Assembly (NCBI RefSeq): GCF_029024305.1
Contig: NZ_CP118974.1
Location: forward strand, 992,001-1,056,000
Direction of reading: 5' to 3'
Source of the DNA: Mammaliicoccus vitulinus
GTDB taxonomy: Bacteria > Bacillota > Bacilli > Staphylococcales > Staphylococcaceae
DNA length: 64,000 nucleotides
Each line of letters opens with the position of its first letter. Position 1 is the stretch's first letter. The notes under the pieces were generated by a model. That model made no database searches. It saw nothing but the letters and a program-made list of their open reading frames with translations, and was not told the DNA's origin. A program made the position numbers and the translations under genes. Positions 49,178 through 58,287 of the stretch are shown piece after piece.

Positions 49178-49217
49178 AAAAGCTCATATACTTTCTGAAG
49201 TGTATGAGCTTTTTTTC
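49178..49217 (+). terminator. Terminator after the acyltransferase gene
   Basis: AAAAGCTCATATACTT pairs with AAGTGTATGAGCTTTT (one wobble), followed by T. Confidence 0.88.
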
Positions 49218-49336
49218 TTTTTAGAGCGTGAATATTTATAAAGCGTTTACATTGTAGAGTTACTATAATTCTACTGTTTTCACTGAGAAACTATGCTAAA
49301 ATTATAATCAGAATGTTCAAAAAATGGAGGCATATT

Positions 49337-50452
49337 ATGAAACAAGTATTATTTGATGTAGATGGTGTGTTTTTGAGTGAAGAAAGATGTTTTGATGTAT
49401 CAGCATTAACAGTTTATGAGTTGTTACATAGTGAATCATTTTTAAATTTAAAAGGGTCTATCCACTTAAATGATTTAAAAGAAAATGATATCGAGCAAAT
49501 AAGAAAAGATATATTTATTGATGATAAAATTTTAAATCAACTTAAATCATTAGGCTTAAATTCAAATTGGGATATGCTTTTCATTGTTATTAGCACACAC
49601 TTAATTGAATTGTTAAAAAAAGAAAATGTTACAAATTTAGATTTGAGTCATGACAATTTTAATGAAGAAACATTACAAAGCTTCGCAAAAGATTTAGAAG
49701 GAGCACAAATTGATTTTGAAACACCACTTCAATTTTTATCTAAAGCAACATCAGGTAAAGAAAATATTTATCAAGATTTGATCGCTTATGCAAAAGATCA
49801 ATTAAATGTAAATGATGCTTCAATTTTTGAACTCAAAAGTAAATTCTGGGATATTGCTCAAGAAGTATATCAAGAGTGGTATTTAGGTACTGAATTGTAC
49901 AAAGAAGTTGAGCATAAGACACCTAGAACAACATACAAAAACGGTTATATTAAAGAAGAAGTCGTGTTGGCAGATATAGACGCAGTCACACAACTACTTG
50001 AAGATTTAAAACAAGCTGGTTATCAAATAGGGATAGCTACTGGTAGACCTAGAACAGAAACATTAGTACCATTCGAAACAATAGGGTGGTTAAAGCAATT
50101 TGACGAGTTCCATATCGGTACTGCTTCAGAAGTGTTAGAAGCTGAAACAACATACCCAGAACTTAAACCATTAGGTAAACCTAATCCATTTAGTTACCTT
50201 ATTGCAAATAGTGGTAACAATCCAGACAAGTACTTAACGTATATAGAGAACCAAGAAAATATCTTTGAAAATGAAGACATATATATTGTTGGTGATTCAT
50301 TAGCAGATTTATTAAGTGCTAAAAAGACTGGCGCTACATTTATAGGTACATTAACAGGCTTAAAAGGCCAAGCAGCTAAAGCAGAATTGGAAGCAAATGA
50401 TGCTGAACATATTGTAGATAATGTATTAGATATTAGAAGCGTATTATTATAA
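49337..50452 (+). CDS. HAD-superfamily hydrolase
   Basis: The 371-aa protein has HAD motif I FDVDGVF (Asp7, Asp9), then a large helical cap (about 20-210). Motif II is probably IGIATGRPRTET, the lysine probably in LKPLGKPNPF, and the acidic motif IV is IVGDSLADLLSAKKTGA. The cap is much larger than in small phosphatases. The substrate is unknown. The start is ATG 49337, 7-8 bases after TGGAGG; the frame extends eight codons upstream without a ribosome site. Confidence 0.84.
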   Translation: MKQVLFDVDGVFLSEERCFDVSALTVYELLHSESFLNLKGSIHLNDLKENDIEQIRKDIFIDDKILNQLKSLGLNSNWDMLFIVISTHLIELLKKENVTNLDLSHDNFNEETLQSFAKDLEGAQIDFETPLQFLSKATSGKENIYQDLIAYAKDQLNVNDASIFELKSKFWDIAQEVYQEWYLGTELYKEVEHKTPRTTYKNGYIKEEVVLADIDAVTQLLEDLKQAGYQIGIATGRPRTETLVPFETIGWLKQFDEFHIGTASEVLEAETTYPELKPLGKPNPFSYLIANSGNNPDKYLTYIENQENIFENEDIYIVGDSLADLLSAKKTGATFIGTLTGLKGQAAKAELEANDAEHIVDNVLDIRSVLL

Positions 50453-50469
50453 TAAGCTAGATTAATGTA

Positions 50470-50514
50470 AAAGAGCGTAAATTCTTATTCTTTTAAGAAT
50501 TTACGCTCTTTTTA
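50470..50514 (+). terminator. Terminator after the HAD gene
   Basis: A 17-bp perfect stem AAAGAGCGTAAATTCTT with its complement (50495-50511) is followed by T. Confidence 0.9.
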
Positions 50515-50534
50515 TGATATATAATATTTCTTTA

Positions 50535-50568
50535 GGCAAGCATGCACTTTCAAAATCGCAAGATTTTA
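50535..50568. repeat. Dispersed inverted repeat, partial copy 3 (reverse orientation)
   Basis: The reverse complement (TTAAAATCTTGCGATTTTGAAAGTGCATGCTTGCC, in parts) matches the left end of copy 1 (35012-35048) at all but one or two bases. The right part of the element is missing. Confidence 0.8.
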
Positions 50569-50576
50569 ACCTAATA

Positions 50577-50620
50577 AAAATATCTCTTCGCTAGGCTATA
50601 ACCTAATGAAGAGATATTTT
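50577..50620. terminator. Terminator of serA, copy 4 of the ATCTCTTCA hairpin family
   Basis: AAAATATCTCTTC and GAAGAGATATTTT pair, as do CTAGG/CCTA inside, with one mismatch between. As at copies 2 and 5, it lies next to a copy of the long repeat. Confidence 0.82.
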
Positions 50621-50627
50621 GTTTGAA

Positions 50628-52223
50628 TTACAATGAATTATTAAGTTCTACTTTTTTAATACTTTGGAATCCATCTATCGCAAATAAATCAGCGATTGTT
50701 TCGTCTGAAGCTTCATCATCGATTGATAATATCATCAATGCTTCTCCGCCTATAGAATGTCTTCCTAAATGCATAGAAGCGATATTAATACCATGTTCTC
50801 CTAAGATTTGTCCCATTTTACCTACGATACCTGGACGGTCGTTATGATGTATTAATAACATATGTTTTTCTGGTTTAAAGTCTACAGGATAATCATTGAT
50901 ACGGACAATTCTCGGACCATATCCATTTAATACAGTAGAACCGATTTTTATAGAATGATCTTTATTCACTAATTCTAATTCAATATAGTTACTGAATCCG
51001 TGTTTTTTACTATTTTTTTCAATTTGGTAAGTTACACCTTGTTCATTCAGAAGTACAAGTGCATTGATCAAGTTAACGTGATCTCCTAAATCTTGTTTTA
51101 AGACGCCCATTACAAGTTGTCTTGTAATTAAACTCGTATCATCCAATGCTATTTCACCATGATATTTAATTTTTAATTCTCGTGGTCCTTTTTCGAATAG
51201 TTGAATACCAACTTCACCGGTAGTTCTACTTAATTCAACGAAAGGTCTTAATTCTTCTTCAACTTCACCTGTCATTTGCGGAGCATTAACTGCGTGAAAA
51301 ACGTTGTTGTTTTCAAAAATATCTATAATTTCATTAGCAACAGATACAGCAACTTTTTCTTGAGCTTCGATAGTAGAAGCACCTAAATGTGGTGTTACAA
51401 TAATTTTCTCATGTTGTGTTAAAGGTGTATTATTTGCTGGTTCTTCAGTAAATACATCAAGTGCTGCTTTTGCTATTTTACCTTCATCAAGTGCTTTAAT
51501 CAGTGCATCTTCATCGATGATACCACCTCTAGCAACGTTGATGATTTGTAAGTTTGGTTTAGCAATATTGAAGAAATCTTCATTTACAAGACCTTTTGTT
51601 TTAGGTGTAAGAGGGGTATGAACAGTTATGAAATCAGCTTGTTCAGCTATTTCTTCAACTGTTGCTCTCGTAATATCTAATCTTTTCGCATCATCACTTG
51701 ATAAATATGGATCAAATGCAAGGATGTTCATACCGAAACTTTGAGCGCGCTTAGCAACGCCAAGTCCGATTCTACCTGCACCGATTACACCAAGTGTTTT
51801 TTTGTATAATTCAGTTCCGCGATATTTTTTTCTATCCCAATTGCCTTCTTGTAAAGAGCGGTGTGCTTCTGGAATGTTACGAGCCATTGATAGAATCATT
51901 GCCATTGAATGTTCAGTAGCTGATATTGTGTTTCCATCAGGAGCATTAATAACTAAAATACCTTGTTTAGTAGCGTGGTCGATGTCGATATTATCAACAC
52001 CAACACCAGCTCTTGCTACAACGCGTAAATTCTTCGCTGCATCTAAAATAGGTGGTGTTATTTGTGTTTGGCTTCTTACGATTAAAGCATCATAGTCACC
52101 TATAATGTTAATAAGTTCTGATTCACTTAGACCGGTATTGATATCTACTTCGAATTGTTCATGGTCTGTTAAACTTTTTAAACCTTCTTCTGATATTGGA
52201 TCTACTACGATTACTTTAAACAT
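50628..52223 (-). CDS. serA: D-3-phosphoglycerate dehydrogenase
   Basis: The 531-aa enzyme starts serine synthesis by oxidising 3-phosphoglycerate. It has the 2-hydroxyacid dehydrogenase domains with NAD motif GVIGAGRIGLGVA (about 144-156), catalytic Arg in NVARGG, Glu in FTEEP and His in TPHLGASTIEAQ. The allosteric substrate-binding domain and a C-terminal ACT domain (about 458-531, MLLIHHNDRPGIVGKMG) follow, as in the long Bacillus form. Its start overlaps the aminotransferase stop by eight bases. Confidence 0.95.
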   Translation of the reverse strand: MFKVIVVDPISEEGLKSLTDHEQFEVDINTGLSESELINIIGDYDALIVRSQTQITPPILDAAKNLRVVARAGVGVDNIDIDHATKQGILVINAPDGNTISATEHSMAMILSMARNIPEAHRSLQEGNWDRKKYRGTELYKKTLGVIGAGRIGLGVAKRAQSFGMNILAFDPYLSSDDAKRLDITRATVEEIAEQADFITVHTPLTPKTKGLVNEDFFNIAKPNLQIINVARGGIIDEDALIKALDEGKIAKAALDVFTEEPANNTPLTQHEKIIVTPHLGASTIEAQEKVAVSVANEIIDIFENNNVFHAVNAPQMTGEVEEELRPFVELSRTTGEVGIQLFEKGPRELKIKYHGEIALDDTSLITRQLVMGVLKQDLGDHVNLINALVLLNEQGVTYQIEKNSKKHGFSNYIELELVNKDHSIKIGSTVLNGYGPRIVRINDYPVDFKPEKHMLLIHHNDRPGIVGKMGQILGEHGINIASMHLGRHSIGGEALMILSIDDEASDETIADLFAIDGFQSIKKVELNNSL

Positions 52224-53373
52224 ATTGATTAACTACCTCCTGGAATTTTGTAACACCTTTACCGAGTACTGATTCTTCACGTATTTCTGTAAGTATCACT
52301 TCTAATGCACTTATAAATTGCAGCATATCATTTGGAGAAACTTTACCCATATGACCAACTCTTAAAATTGTACCTTTTAAATGTTGTTGACCACCTGCGA
52401 TTGTTATGTTGAATCTACTAAGTAATTCGTCTTTAATTTGTTTAACTTCATTTTTGTTTGGTACAAAAGCAGTTACTGTTGGAGAAGCAAATTGATCTTC
52501 AACTAATAATTCCATATCTAAAGCTTTTAAACTTTCTCTTACTGCTGTTTTACAAACTTCATGTCTTTTAATTGTGTTTTCAAATTTTTCTTCACTAATT
52601 AAATCACAATAAGCTTGAACACCTCTTATAAGAGATACAGCTGGTGTGAAAGGTGTTGAATCATCATTTAAAGAAGTTATGTATTTATTTAAATCTAAAT
52701 AAAATCTTGAAGTCGTCACTTCTTTAAAACGTTCAATTGCTCTATCGTTATACGCTACAAAAGCAGCTCCAGGAGGTAACATAATTGCTTTTTGACTACC
52801 TGAAACGAGTACGTCGATAAGATCTTTTTCCATGTCTACTTGAACTGCGCCGATAATACTTACACCATCTACTACAAAATATGTATTAGGATTAAATGTT
52901 TTTACTAATTTTCCTAATTCATGAATAGGGTGCTTTACAGAAGTTGAAGTTTCACAGAATTGTGTAAATACCGCTTTAATATCCACATTAAGTGAGTTTA
53001 AATATGTTTCAAATTCTTCTAAATCGACACCTTTTCCCCATTCAACTTCAAAAATATGTGCATTGAAAGGATAAGAAGAAGCTATTTTTCTGAATCTATC
53101 GCCAAAAGCGCCTGAAACGATAATGACAATATCATCTTCTGGATTAACTGTATTAACCATAGCTGCTTCTAAAGCACTCGTACCTGACGAAGTAAGAATA
53201 GCTACAGGGTGCTTGGCCCCAAAAATTATTTGTAAATCTCTTGATGCTTGATGAATGATTTGACTAAATTCTTTCGTTCTATGCCCTGTCATAGGTAGAT
53301 TCATTCTTTCTAAAATCTCCCTTGGAACAGTGGTAGGACCTGGTGCGAGTAATAAAGAATCGTGCTGATACAT
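52216..53373 (-). CDS. Class V aminotransferase (serine/alanine--glyoxylate type)
   Basis: The 385-aa PLP enzyme has LLAPGPTTVPREI at the start, GTSALEAAMVN for phosphate binding, VVDGVSIIGA with the cofactor Asp, and the Schiff-base lysine in SGSQKAIMLPPG. It is in one operon with serA, so a phosphoserine or serine transamination role is likely. The family is sometimes annotated as the soluble hydrogenase 42-kDa subunit, which is a misleading old name. AAGGAGTG precedes the ATG. Confidence 0.9.
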   Translation of the reverse strand: MYQHDSLLLAPGPTTVPREILERMNLPMTGHRTKEFSQIIHQASRDLQIIFGAKHPVAILTSSGTSALEAAMVNTVNPEDDIVIIVSGAFGDRFRKIASSYPFNAHIFEVEWGKGVDLEEFETYLNSLNVDIKAVFTQFCETSTSVKHPIHELGKLVKTFNPNTYFVVDGVSIIGAVQVDMEKDLIDVLVSGSQKAIMLPPGAAFVAYNDRAIERFKEVTTSRFYLDLNKYITSLNDDSTPFTPAVSLIRGVQAYCDLISEEKFENTIKRHEVCKTAVRESLKALDMELLVEDQFASPTVTAFVPNKNEVKQIKDELLSRFNITIAGGQQHLKGTILRVGHMGKVSPNDMLQFISALEVILTEIREESVLGKGVTKFQEVVNQYV

Positions 53374-53438
53374 ATATATACACTCCTTACTGAATTTATG
53401 TTCTATATTGTAGCAAAGAAAATAATAAAATAATAGTG

Positions 53439-53453
53439 AATATATTGAAAATT
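53439..53453 (-). promoter_or_regulatory. Possible CodY box upstream of the ser operon
   Basis: Read leftward, AATTTTCAATATATT has 12 of 15 matches to the CodY consensus AATTTTCWGAAAATT. It lies about 66 bases before the aminotransferase start. CodY commonly controls amino-acid synthesis genes. A one-mismatch cre-like sequence (TTAAAACGCTTTCA, 53458-53471) is adjacent. Confidence 0.3.
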
Positions 53454-53484
53454 CAGATTAAAACGCTTTCATTTTGAAAACTTA

Positions 53485-53928
53485 TTAAAATCTTATTTCA
53501 CCTGATGCTACAACTTGAACATTTCCAGCTAAAGCACGTGTAACCATACATGATTCTTCTGCTTTTTGAACAAGCCTATTTAACCGTTTTTGTAAATTTT
53601 CGTCCGGTTCTTCACTTAAATAAATAATAGGGAAATGTTCAATTTTTTTATAAGTAATAATGTCATTTTCAACTTCAACATGACCTTTAGATTCTACTTC
53701 AATTCTTTCGATTTCAATTTTTGAACGTTCGATCATAGCTGCTAAAGTAATCATATAGCAAGTAGAAGCAGCTCCAAGTAACATTTCATCTGGATTAGTA
53801 CCAATTTCTGGTCCATCCATTACTTCTGGAATAGATACGCGTGTTGATAAGTTATTTGTAGTTATATGACCAGAAGCATTTCTGCCTTTAGTCCAAGTTC
53901 CTTTTAAGTTAAAAATATGTGTTGTCAT
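53485..53928 (-). CDS. OsmC-family peroxiredoxin-like protein
   Basis: The 147-aa protein matches OsmC/Ohr by fold and by its two cysteines: one in LGAASTCYMITLAAMIER (about 52-69) and one near the C-terminus in AEESCMVTRAL. These form the thiol pair that reduces organic hydroperoxides in Ohr/OsmC relatives. The start at 53928 is preferred, because AAGGAA is 7 bases from it but only one from the ATG at 53934. It is monocistronic and divergent from the glycerophosphodiesterase gene. Confidence 0.88.
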   Translation of the reverse strand: MTTHIFNLKGTWTKGRNASGHITTNNLSTRVSIPEVMDGPEIGTNPDEMLLGAASTCYMITLAAMIERSKIEIERIEVESKGHVEVENDIITYKKIEHFPIIYLSEEPDENLQKRLNRLVQKAEESCMVTRALAGNVQVVASGEIRF

Positions 53929-53942
53929 AGTCATGTTCCTTT

Positions 53943-53966
53943 CTTTAAATAAAAATATTTGGGTAT
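53943..53966 (+). promoter_or_regulatory. Promoter of the glycerophosphodiesterase gene, sigma-A or sigma-B
   Basis: GGGTATAAT can be read as a sigma-B -10 (CTTTAA, 12 bases, GGGTAT) or as a sigma-A TATAAT with a poor -35. The sequence does not decide between them. Confidence 0.4.
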
Positions 53967-54001
53967 AATCTATAGTATGACTGATTATTAAGGAGTAAAC
54001 A

Positions 54002-54754
54002 ATGAATCTGTATAATCCACATTCTATAATTAAAGTAGCACATAGAGGTGTGCCATCGCTAGTCCCAGAAAATACAATCGCATCTTATAAACATGCACTT
54101 ACATTAAATATCGATATGCTCGAAATAGATATACATAGAACGCGAGATAATAAACTCGTTATTATTCATGATCCTACAACAGATCGTACTTCATTAGAAA
54201 AAGGCATAATCAAGAACTTAACATATAAAGAACTGGAAAAATACGATGTAGGTAAATGGAAAGGGGAATCTTTTGTAGGAGAACGCATACCGCTTTTTGA
54301 AGATGTTTTACAGTTAATTAAAAATGTAGATATTAAATTATTAATAGAAGTCAAACAACCGGAAAAATATCCAGGTATAGAAGAACAAATTCTTAAATCT
54401 ATAGATGAAAATGGCATCAATGAAGAACAAATTATCATACAGTCTTTTAACAAAAAATCAATTCAGAAATTCCAAGCATTAAGACCAGGAATTAAATTAG
54501 GCGTCCTCATAAAAAAGAAAGATAAGTTTATAAGTAAAAGTACTATAAGAAAAATAGGGGCGTATGCGAACTATATCAATCCAAATTACAAAATCGTCAC
54601 AAAAAGATTTGTAGAAGCGGCACATCAATCCAACATGAAAGTATTACCATATACTATAAATGATAAGCAGGCAGCTCACGATATGCTTGCGATACATGTC
54701 GATGGCATTATAACAGATTACGCTCAAAGTTTAGAAGAATGGTTAGAAGAGTAG
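54002..54754 (+). CDS. Cytoplasmic glycerophosphodiester phosphodiesterase
   Basis: The 250-aa TIM-barrel enzyme splits glycerophosphodiesters into sn-glycerol-3-phosphate and an alcohol. Catalytic and metal residues sit in VAHRGVPSLVPENTIASY (His15, Arg16, Glu23-Asn24), LEIDIHRTRDNKLVIIHD (Glu42, Asp44, His57) and LIEVKQPE. It has no signal peptide, so it is the UgpQ-like, not GlpQ-like, type. AAGGAGT precedes the ATG by 6 bases. Confidence 0.92.
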   Translation: MNLYNPHSIIKVAHRGVPSLVPENTIASYKHALTLNIDMLEIDIHRTRDNKLVIIHDPTTDRTSLEKGIIKNLTYKELEKYDVGKWKGESFVGERIPLFEDVLQLIKNVDIKLLIEVKQPEKYPGIEEQILKSIDENGINEEQIIIQSFNKKSIQKFQALRPGIKLGVLIKKKDKFISKSTIRKIGAYANYINPNYKIVTKRFVEAAHQSNMKVLPYTINDKQAAHDMLAIHVDGIITDYAQSLEEWLEE

Positions 54755-54822
54755 GTGAGGTTGATAGAAGACCTTTGAAATATGAACATATTAAAAAAGC
54801 TTTTTATAAATTTAGACACAAA

Positions 54823-54855
54823 AAAACCACTTTCAAAATGAAAGTGGTTTTCACA
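54823..54855. terminator. Bidirectional terminator, mainly for rpsD
   Basis: AAAACCACTTTCA pairs perfectly with TGAAAGTGGTTTT. On the minus strand seven T follow, directly after the rpsD stop. Confidence 0.9.
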
Positions 54856-54862
54856 ATAACGA

Positions 54863-55465
54863 TTAACGAGAGTAGTACTCAACGATTAATTGTTCATTGA
54901 TTTCAGCTGATAATTCGCTACGTTCTGGAACGCGTACGAAAGTACCTTCTAATTTGTCAGCATCGAATGTTAAGTAATCAGGAACGTGGTTACTTAATTC
55001 TGTTGATTCTAACACGATGTTTAATTTTTGTGATTTCTCACGAATACCAATAGTTTGACCTGGTTTTAAAGAGTAAGATGGGATATCTACACGAGCGCCA
55101 TCTACAGTTACGTGACCATGGTTAACTAATTGACGAGCTTGACGACGAGTACGAGCTAAACCTAGTTCGTATACTACTGCGTCTAAACGAGAAGCTAATA
55201 GTGCCATGAAGTTATCACCATGAACACCTTTCATGTTACCAGCTTTATCGAAAGTGCTGCGGAATTGACGTTCAGTAATTCCGTACATGAAACGTAATTT
55301 TTGTTTCTCTTGTAATTGTTGACCATACTCAGATAATTTAATACGTTGAGTTGGACCGTGTTGTCCTGGTACGTAAGGACGTTTTTCTAATTCTTTACCT
55401 GTGCCGCTTAATGAAATACCTAAACGACGTGATTTTTTCCAGTTTGAACCTCTAAATCGTGACAT
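54863..55465 (-). CDS. rpsD: 30S ribosomal protein S4
   Basis: The 200-aa primary 16S-binding protein starts [16 protein letters not shown], has the family segment YGITERQFR and an S4 RNA-binding domain (about 93-155: [32 protein letters not shown]). There is no zinc-binding cysteine cluster, so it is the Cys-free form. AAGGAGGAAC precedes the ATG. It is alone in its transcript, with a long structured leader that S4 itself probably binds. Confidence 0.96.
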   Translation of the reverse strand: MSRFRGSNWKKSRRLGISLSGTGKELEKRPYVPGQHGPTQRIKLSEYGQQLQEKQKLRFMYGITERQFRSTFDKAGNMKGVHGDNFMALLASRLDAVVYELGLARTRRQARQLVNHGHVTVDGARVDIPSYSLKPGQTIGIREKSQKLNIVLESTELSNHVPDYLTFDADKLEGTFVRVPERSELSAEINEQLIVEYYSR

Positions 55466-55646
55466 AATGAAGTTCCTCCTTTTTCTTGTTTAAATGTTAT
55501 GAAGAAACAAGAAAGAATGTTAAATGCTCATAAGGATATGTTATGTTTTTGTGTCTTCACCTTGCAGCCGCGGTTACACAACACACCTTCTTTGGGAATA
55601 ACATAGAGCCCTATAATATTTAACTGCTACTTTCGTTAATTCACAC
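55466..55646 (-). promoter_or_regulatory. rpsD leader with probable S4 autoregulatory structure
   Basis: Read leftward, the 180-base leader has TATGTTAT pairing with ATAACATA around a region containing GTGTTGTGT and GACAC, able to form nested or pseudoknotted helices. The GC-rich CCGCGGCTGC lies in the middle. This resembles the Firmicutes S4 leader. A further perfect 10-bp hairpin (TTTCTTGTTT / AAACAAGAAA, 55482-55491 and 55505-55514) abuts the ribosome site. Confidence 0.7.
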
Positions 55647-55653
55647 AAACGAT

Positions 55654-55682
55654 ATTATACCTTTTTGGCAAGGTGATGTCAA
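55654..55682 (-). promoter_or_regulatory. Promoter of rpsD
   Basis: On the minus strand TTGACA (55677-55682), 17 bases, TATAAT (55654-55659): a perfect vegetative promoter, the strongest in the window. Confidence 0.92.
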
Positions 55683-55690
55683 TTTATATT

Positions 55691-56155
55691 TTATATATGA
55701 ATATGCTTTTCAAGAATTTGAACGAGTAACTCTAAACCTTCAAGATCCGCTTTATCAAATCTTGATTTAATCGGCGCATCAATATCTAACACACCAATAA
55801 TTTCTTTGTTATAGTATATAGGTATAACGATTTCAGATTGGCTGTTAGCATCGCAAGCTATATGTCCGGGGAATGCATTAACATCTTCTATAAGTTGGGA
55901 TTTCTTTTCAGCAACTGCTGTACCACAAACACCTTTTCCGATTTCAATATCAACGCATGCTGGTAATCCTTGAAATGGCCCAAGCTTTAGTGCATTATTT
56001 TTTATAAGATAGAAACCTACCCAATTTATATTAGGTAAGAATTGATTAATAAATGCTGATGAATTACTTAAATTAGCAATTAAATCTTTCTCACCTGATA
56101 ATAAGCCGTCAAGTTGTCTACTAAGTAATGTATAATTTGGTTGATTTTCCGGCAT
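55691..56155 (-). CDS. Free methionine-(R)-sulfoxide reductase (GAF domain)
   Basis: The 154-aa GAF-domain enzyme reduces free Met-R-sulfoxide. The three cysteines of the family are present at Cys67 (LPACVDI), Cys77 (GKGVCGTA) and Cys101 (GHIACDANS), together with WVGFYL and the metal-free ligand pocket residues (Glu109 region, SEIVIP). Its position beside rpsD and ezrA is the usual one in staphylococci. Its stop lies 9 bases from the rpsD -35 box. Confidence 0.9.
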   Translation of the reverse strand: MPENQPNYTLLSRQLDGLLSGEKDLIANLSNSSAFINQFLPNINWVGFYLIKNNALKLGPFQGLPACVDIEIGKGVCGTAVAEKKSQLIEDVNAFPGHIACDANSQSEIVIPIYYNKEIIGVLDIDAPIKSRFDKADLEGLELLVQILEKHIHI

Positions 56156-56292
56156 TTTTTATTCCTCATTTCATCATTTTTTTGAATTATATATCTATTT
56201 TATAATTTTGGATATATTTTGCATAGAAAAAGGTTTGTTGGATAATTATTTTACGTTATAATAAAGAGAACGATTTAGGAGGAGAATACATA

Positions 56293-57987
56293 ATGGCAAT
56301 TTATATAACACTTGCAATTATTATCATTATATTAATTGGTATTGGTATAATGTTATGGTTACGTACATCAAAGCGAAATTTGATTACTGAAACCGAGCAG
56401 CGTAAGCAAAAAATTAAACAATTACCTTTTCAAGATGAATTAGCTAAACTTAAAAAATTAAACATACATGGTGAAGCTAAGGATAAGTATGACCAGTTTA
56501 AAAGAGAGTGGCAAACTGTCTTACAAGAAGATTTAAAAGTTGTAGATGCAAAAATTCAAGACGCTGATACAGAGTTGGATAAATTTAAGTTTTCTCAATC
56601 AGAAGAAAGCATTGCAGATGCTAACAAAATCATGGATGGTATAGAGAAGAAATATACGCGTTTAGCTCAGAGTGTTACAGAATTAATGACAACAGTAGAA
56701 ACAAGCGACCGATTATATGACGAATCTAAACAAATTTATAGAGAAACAAAAAGAGAAGTATTGGCCAACAGACATCAATTTGGAGATGCTGCAGAGCTTA
56801 TCGAGAAAAATATAGAAGCATTCCTACCTAGAATTGAGCAATATGAGGAGCTTGTTGCAGATGGACATTATATTAAAGCGAGCGGCCATATAGATCAACT
56901 CAACACTGATATGAAACGCATGCAAGAAGATATGAATGAAATTCCATTGTTAATCAAGGATGTCCAAAAAGAATTGCCAGGTCAATTCCAAGACTTGAAA
57001 TTTGGTTGCAGAGATTTAAAGGTTGAAGGATATAATCTTGAACATGTTAAAGTGGAAGGTACATTACAAACTTTACGTGGCAAACTTAACTTAGTTGAAC
57101 CATTAATTGGTAGACTAGAGTTAACTAAAGCTGACAGGATTATTAATGAAATCAATGATACTTTAGATGATATGTATGATCTGATTGAACATGAAGTTAA
57201 ATCTAAAAATACAGTAGAACAATCTAAAGAAATCATTACAGATGAATTATTCCACGCTAAAGATATGAACTACACACTTCAAACTGAAATTGAGTATGTT
57301 AAAGAAAATTACTACATTTCCGAGGAAGATGTTCATAAAGTAAGACAATATGAAAATGAAATTCAAAATCTTATTAGCGTGTATGATGAAATCTTAGGAG
57401 AAATGGCTAAAACTAATGTTCGTTATAGTGAAGTGGAAGACAACTTACTATATATAGAAGAACATGTTCAAGTGATAAATGATAATCAACAAAAAATTCA
57501 AAATCACTTAGTATCACTTAGAGAAGATGAAGCGGCGGCTCAACAAAATACGTTACGTGTTCAAACTAAAAAAGAAGAAATATATCGAAATTTATTGGCT
57601 TCGAATTTACCAAGTGTACCTGAAAGATTTGTTATTATGAAGAATGAAATCGATCATGAAATTCGTGAGGTTAATAAAATTTTCAGTCAAAGACCGATCA
57701 ATGTACAATATGTTAAAGATAAAGTCAGCAATATTGTACTACAAATGAATAAATTCGAAGATGAAACTACGGATGTGTTAATCAACGCAGTTCATGCAGA
57801 GACTTTAATTCAGTACGGTAATAGATATAGAAAAGAAAATAATGAATTGAATAAGAGTCTTAATGAAGCAGAAAGACTCTTTGCTAACAATAGATATAAA
57901 CGAGCAATAGAAATTGCAGAGACAGCACTTGAAAAAGTTGAACCTGGAATTAGTAATAAAATTGAAGAAGATGTCAATAAACGATAA
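56293..57987 (+). CDS. ezrA: Septation ring formation regulator EzrA
   Basis: The 564-aa protein has one N-terminal membrane helix (residues 3-22), then long spectrin-like helical bundles forming a coiled coil, with no catalytic motif. The C-terminal [26 protein letters not shown] is the conserved EzrA patch. It controls Z-ring formation and links FtsZ to cell-wall synthesis. TTAGGAGGAG precedes the ATG; a weak TATAAT lies about 30 bases upstream. A copy of the repeated hairpin ends it. Confidence 0.95.
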   Translation: MAIYITLAIIIIILIGIGIMLWLRTSKRNLITETEQRKQKIKQLPFQDELAKLKKLNIHGEAKDKYDQFKREWQTVLQEDLKVVDAKIQDADTELDKFKFSQSEESIADANKIMDGIEKKYTRLAQSVTELMTTVETSDRLYDESKQIYRETKREVLANRHQFGDAAELIEKNIEAFLPRIEQYEELVADGHYIKASGHIDQLNTDMKRMQEDMNEIPLLIKDVQKELPGQFQDLKFGCRDLKVEGYNLEHVKVEGTLQTLRGKLNLVEPLIGRLELTKADRIINEINDTLDDMYDLIEHEVKSKNTVEQSKEIITDELFHAKDMNYTLQTEIEYVKENYYISEEDVHKVRQYENEIQNLISVYDEILGEMAKTNVRYSEVEDNLLYIEEHVQVINDNQQKIQNHLVSLREDEAAAQQNTLRVQTKKEEIYRNLLASNLPSVPERFVIMKNEIDHEIREVNKIFSQRPINVQYVKDKVSNIVLQMNKFEDETTDVLINAVHAETLIQYGNRYRKENNELNKSLNEAERLFANNRYKRAIEIAETALEKVEPGISNKIEEDVNKR

Positions 57988-57995
57988 TAAAAGTT

Positions 57996-58037
57996 AATCT
58001 CTTCATTAGGTTACGGCCTAATGAAGAGATTTTTTTA
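57996..58037. terminator. Terminator after ezrA, copy 5 of the ATCTCTTCA hairpin family
   Basis: AATCTCTTCATTAGG pairs perfectly with CCTAATGAAGAGATT around 6 bases, followed by T. Confidence 0.9.
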
Positions 58038-58042
58038 TATCT

Positions 58043-58146
58043 CGATTTTGAAAGTGCATGCTTGCCTTATAAATATGGTTCGAGCCTGTAGTCTCTCTCA
58101 CATACTATTCCCCCGGGCGTCAGCACTTTGCAAAATCGTGGAGAAT
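58043..58146. repeat. Dispersed inverted repeat, full copy 2
   Basis: This is the same unit as at 35024-35126. The left arm (CGATTTTGAAAGTGCATGC) and the right part (ATACTATTCCCCCGGGCG, CAGCACTTTGCAAAATCG) are identical, and the middle differs at several positions. It follows the hairpin copy by only 6 bases. Together the two fill half of the 300-base gap between ezrA and the cysteine desulfurase gene. Confidence 0.87.
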
Positions 58147-58287
58147 AATCCAAGTGAAATCTGGGCAAAACGCACGAAGAATTGATATTGTGCGATTCTT
58201 GTTCCACTCCTTTTTTATGAGCTGATAGGTATATCTATAGCAAATGAGTTGTGGTATCATTATATAATGAAAAAAAGAGGTGACAGT

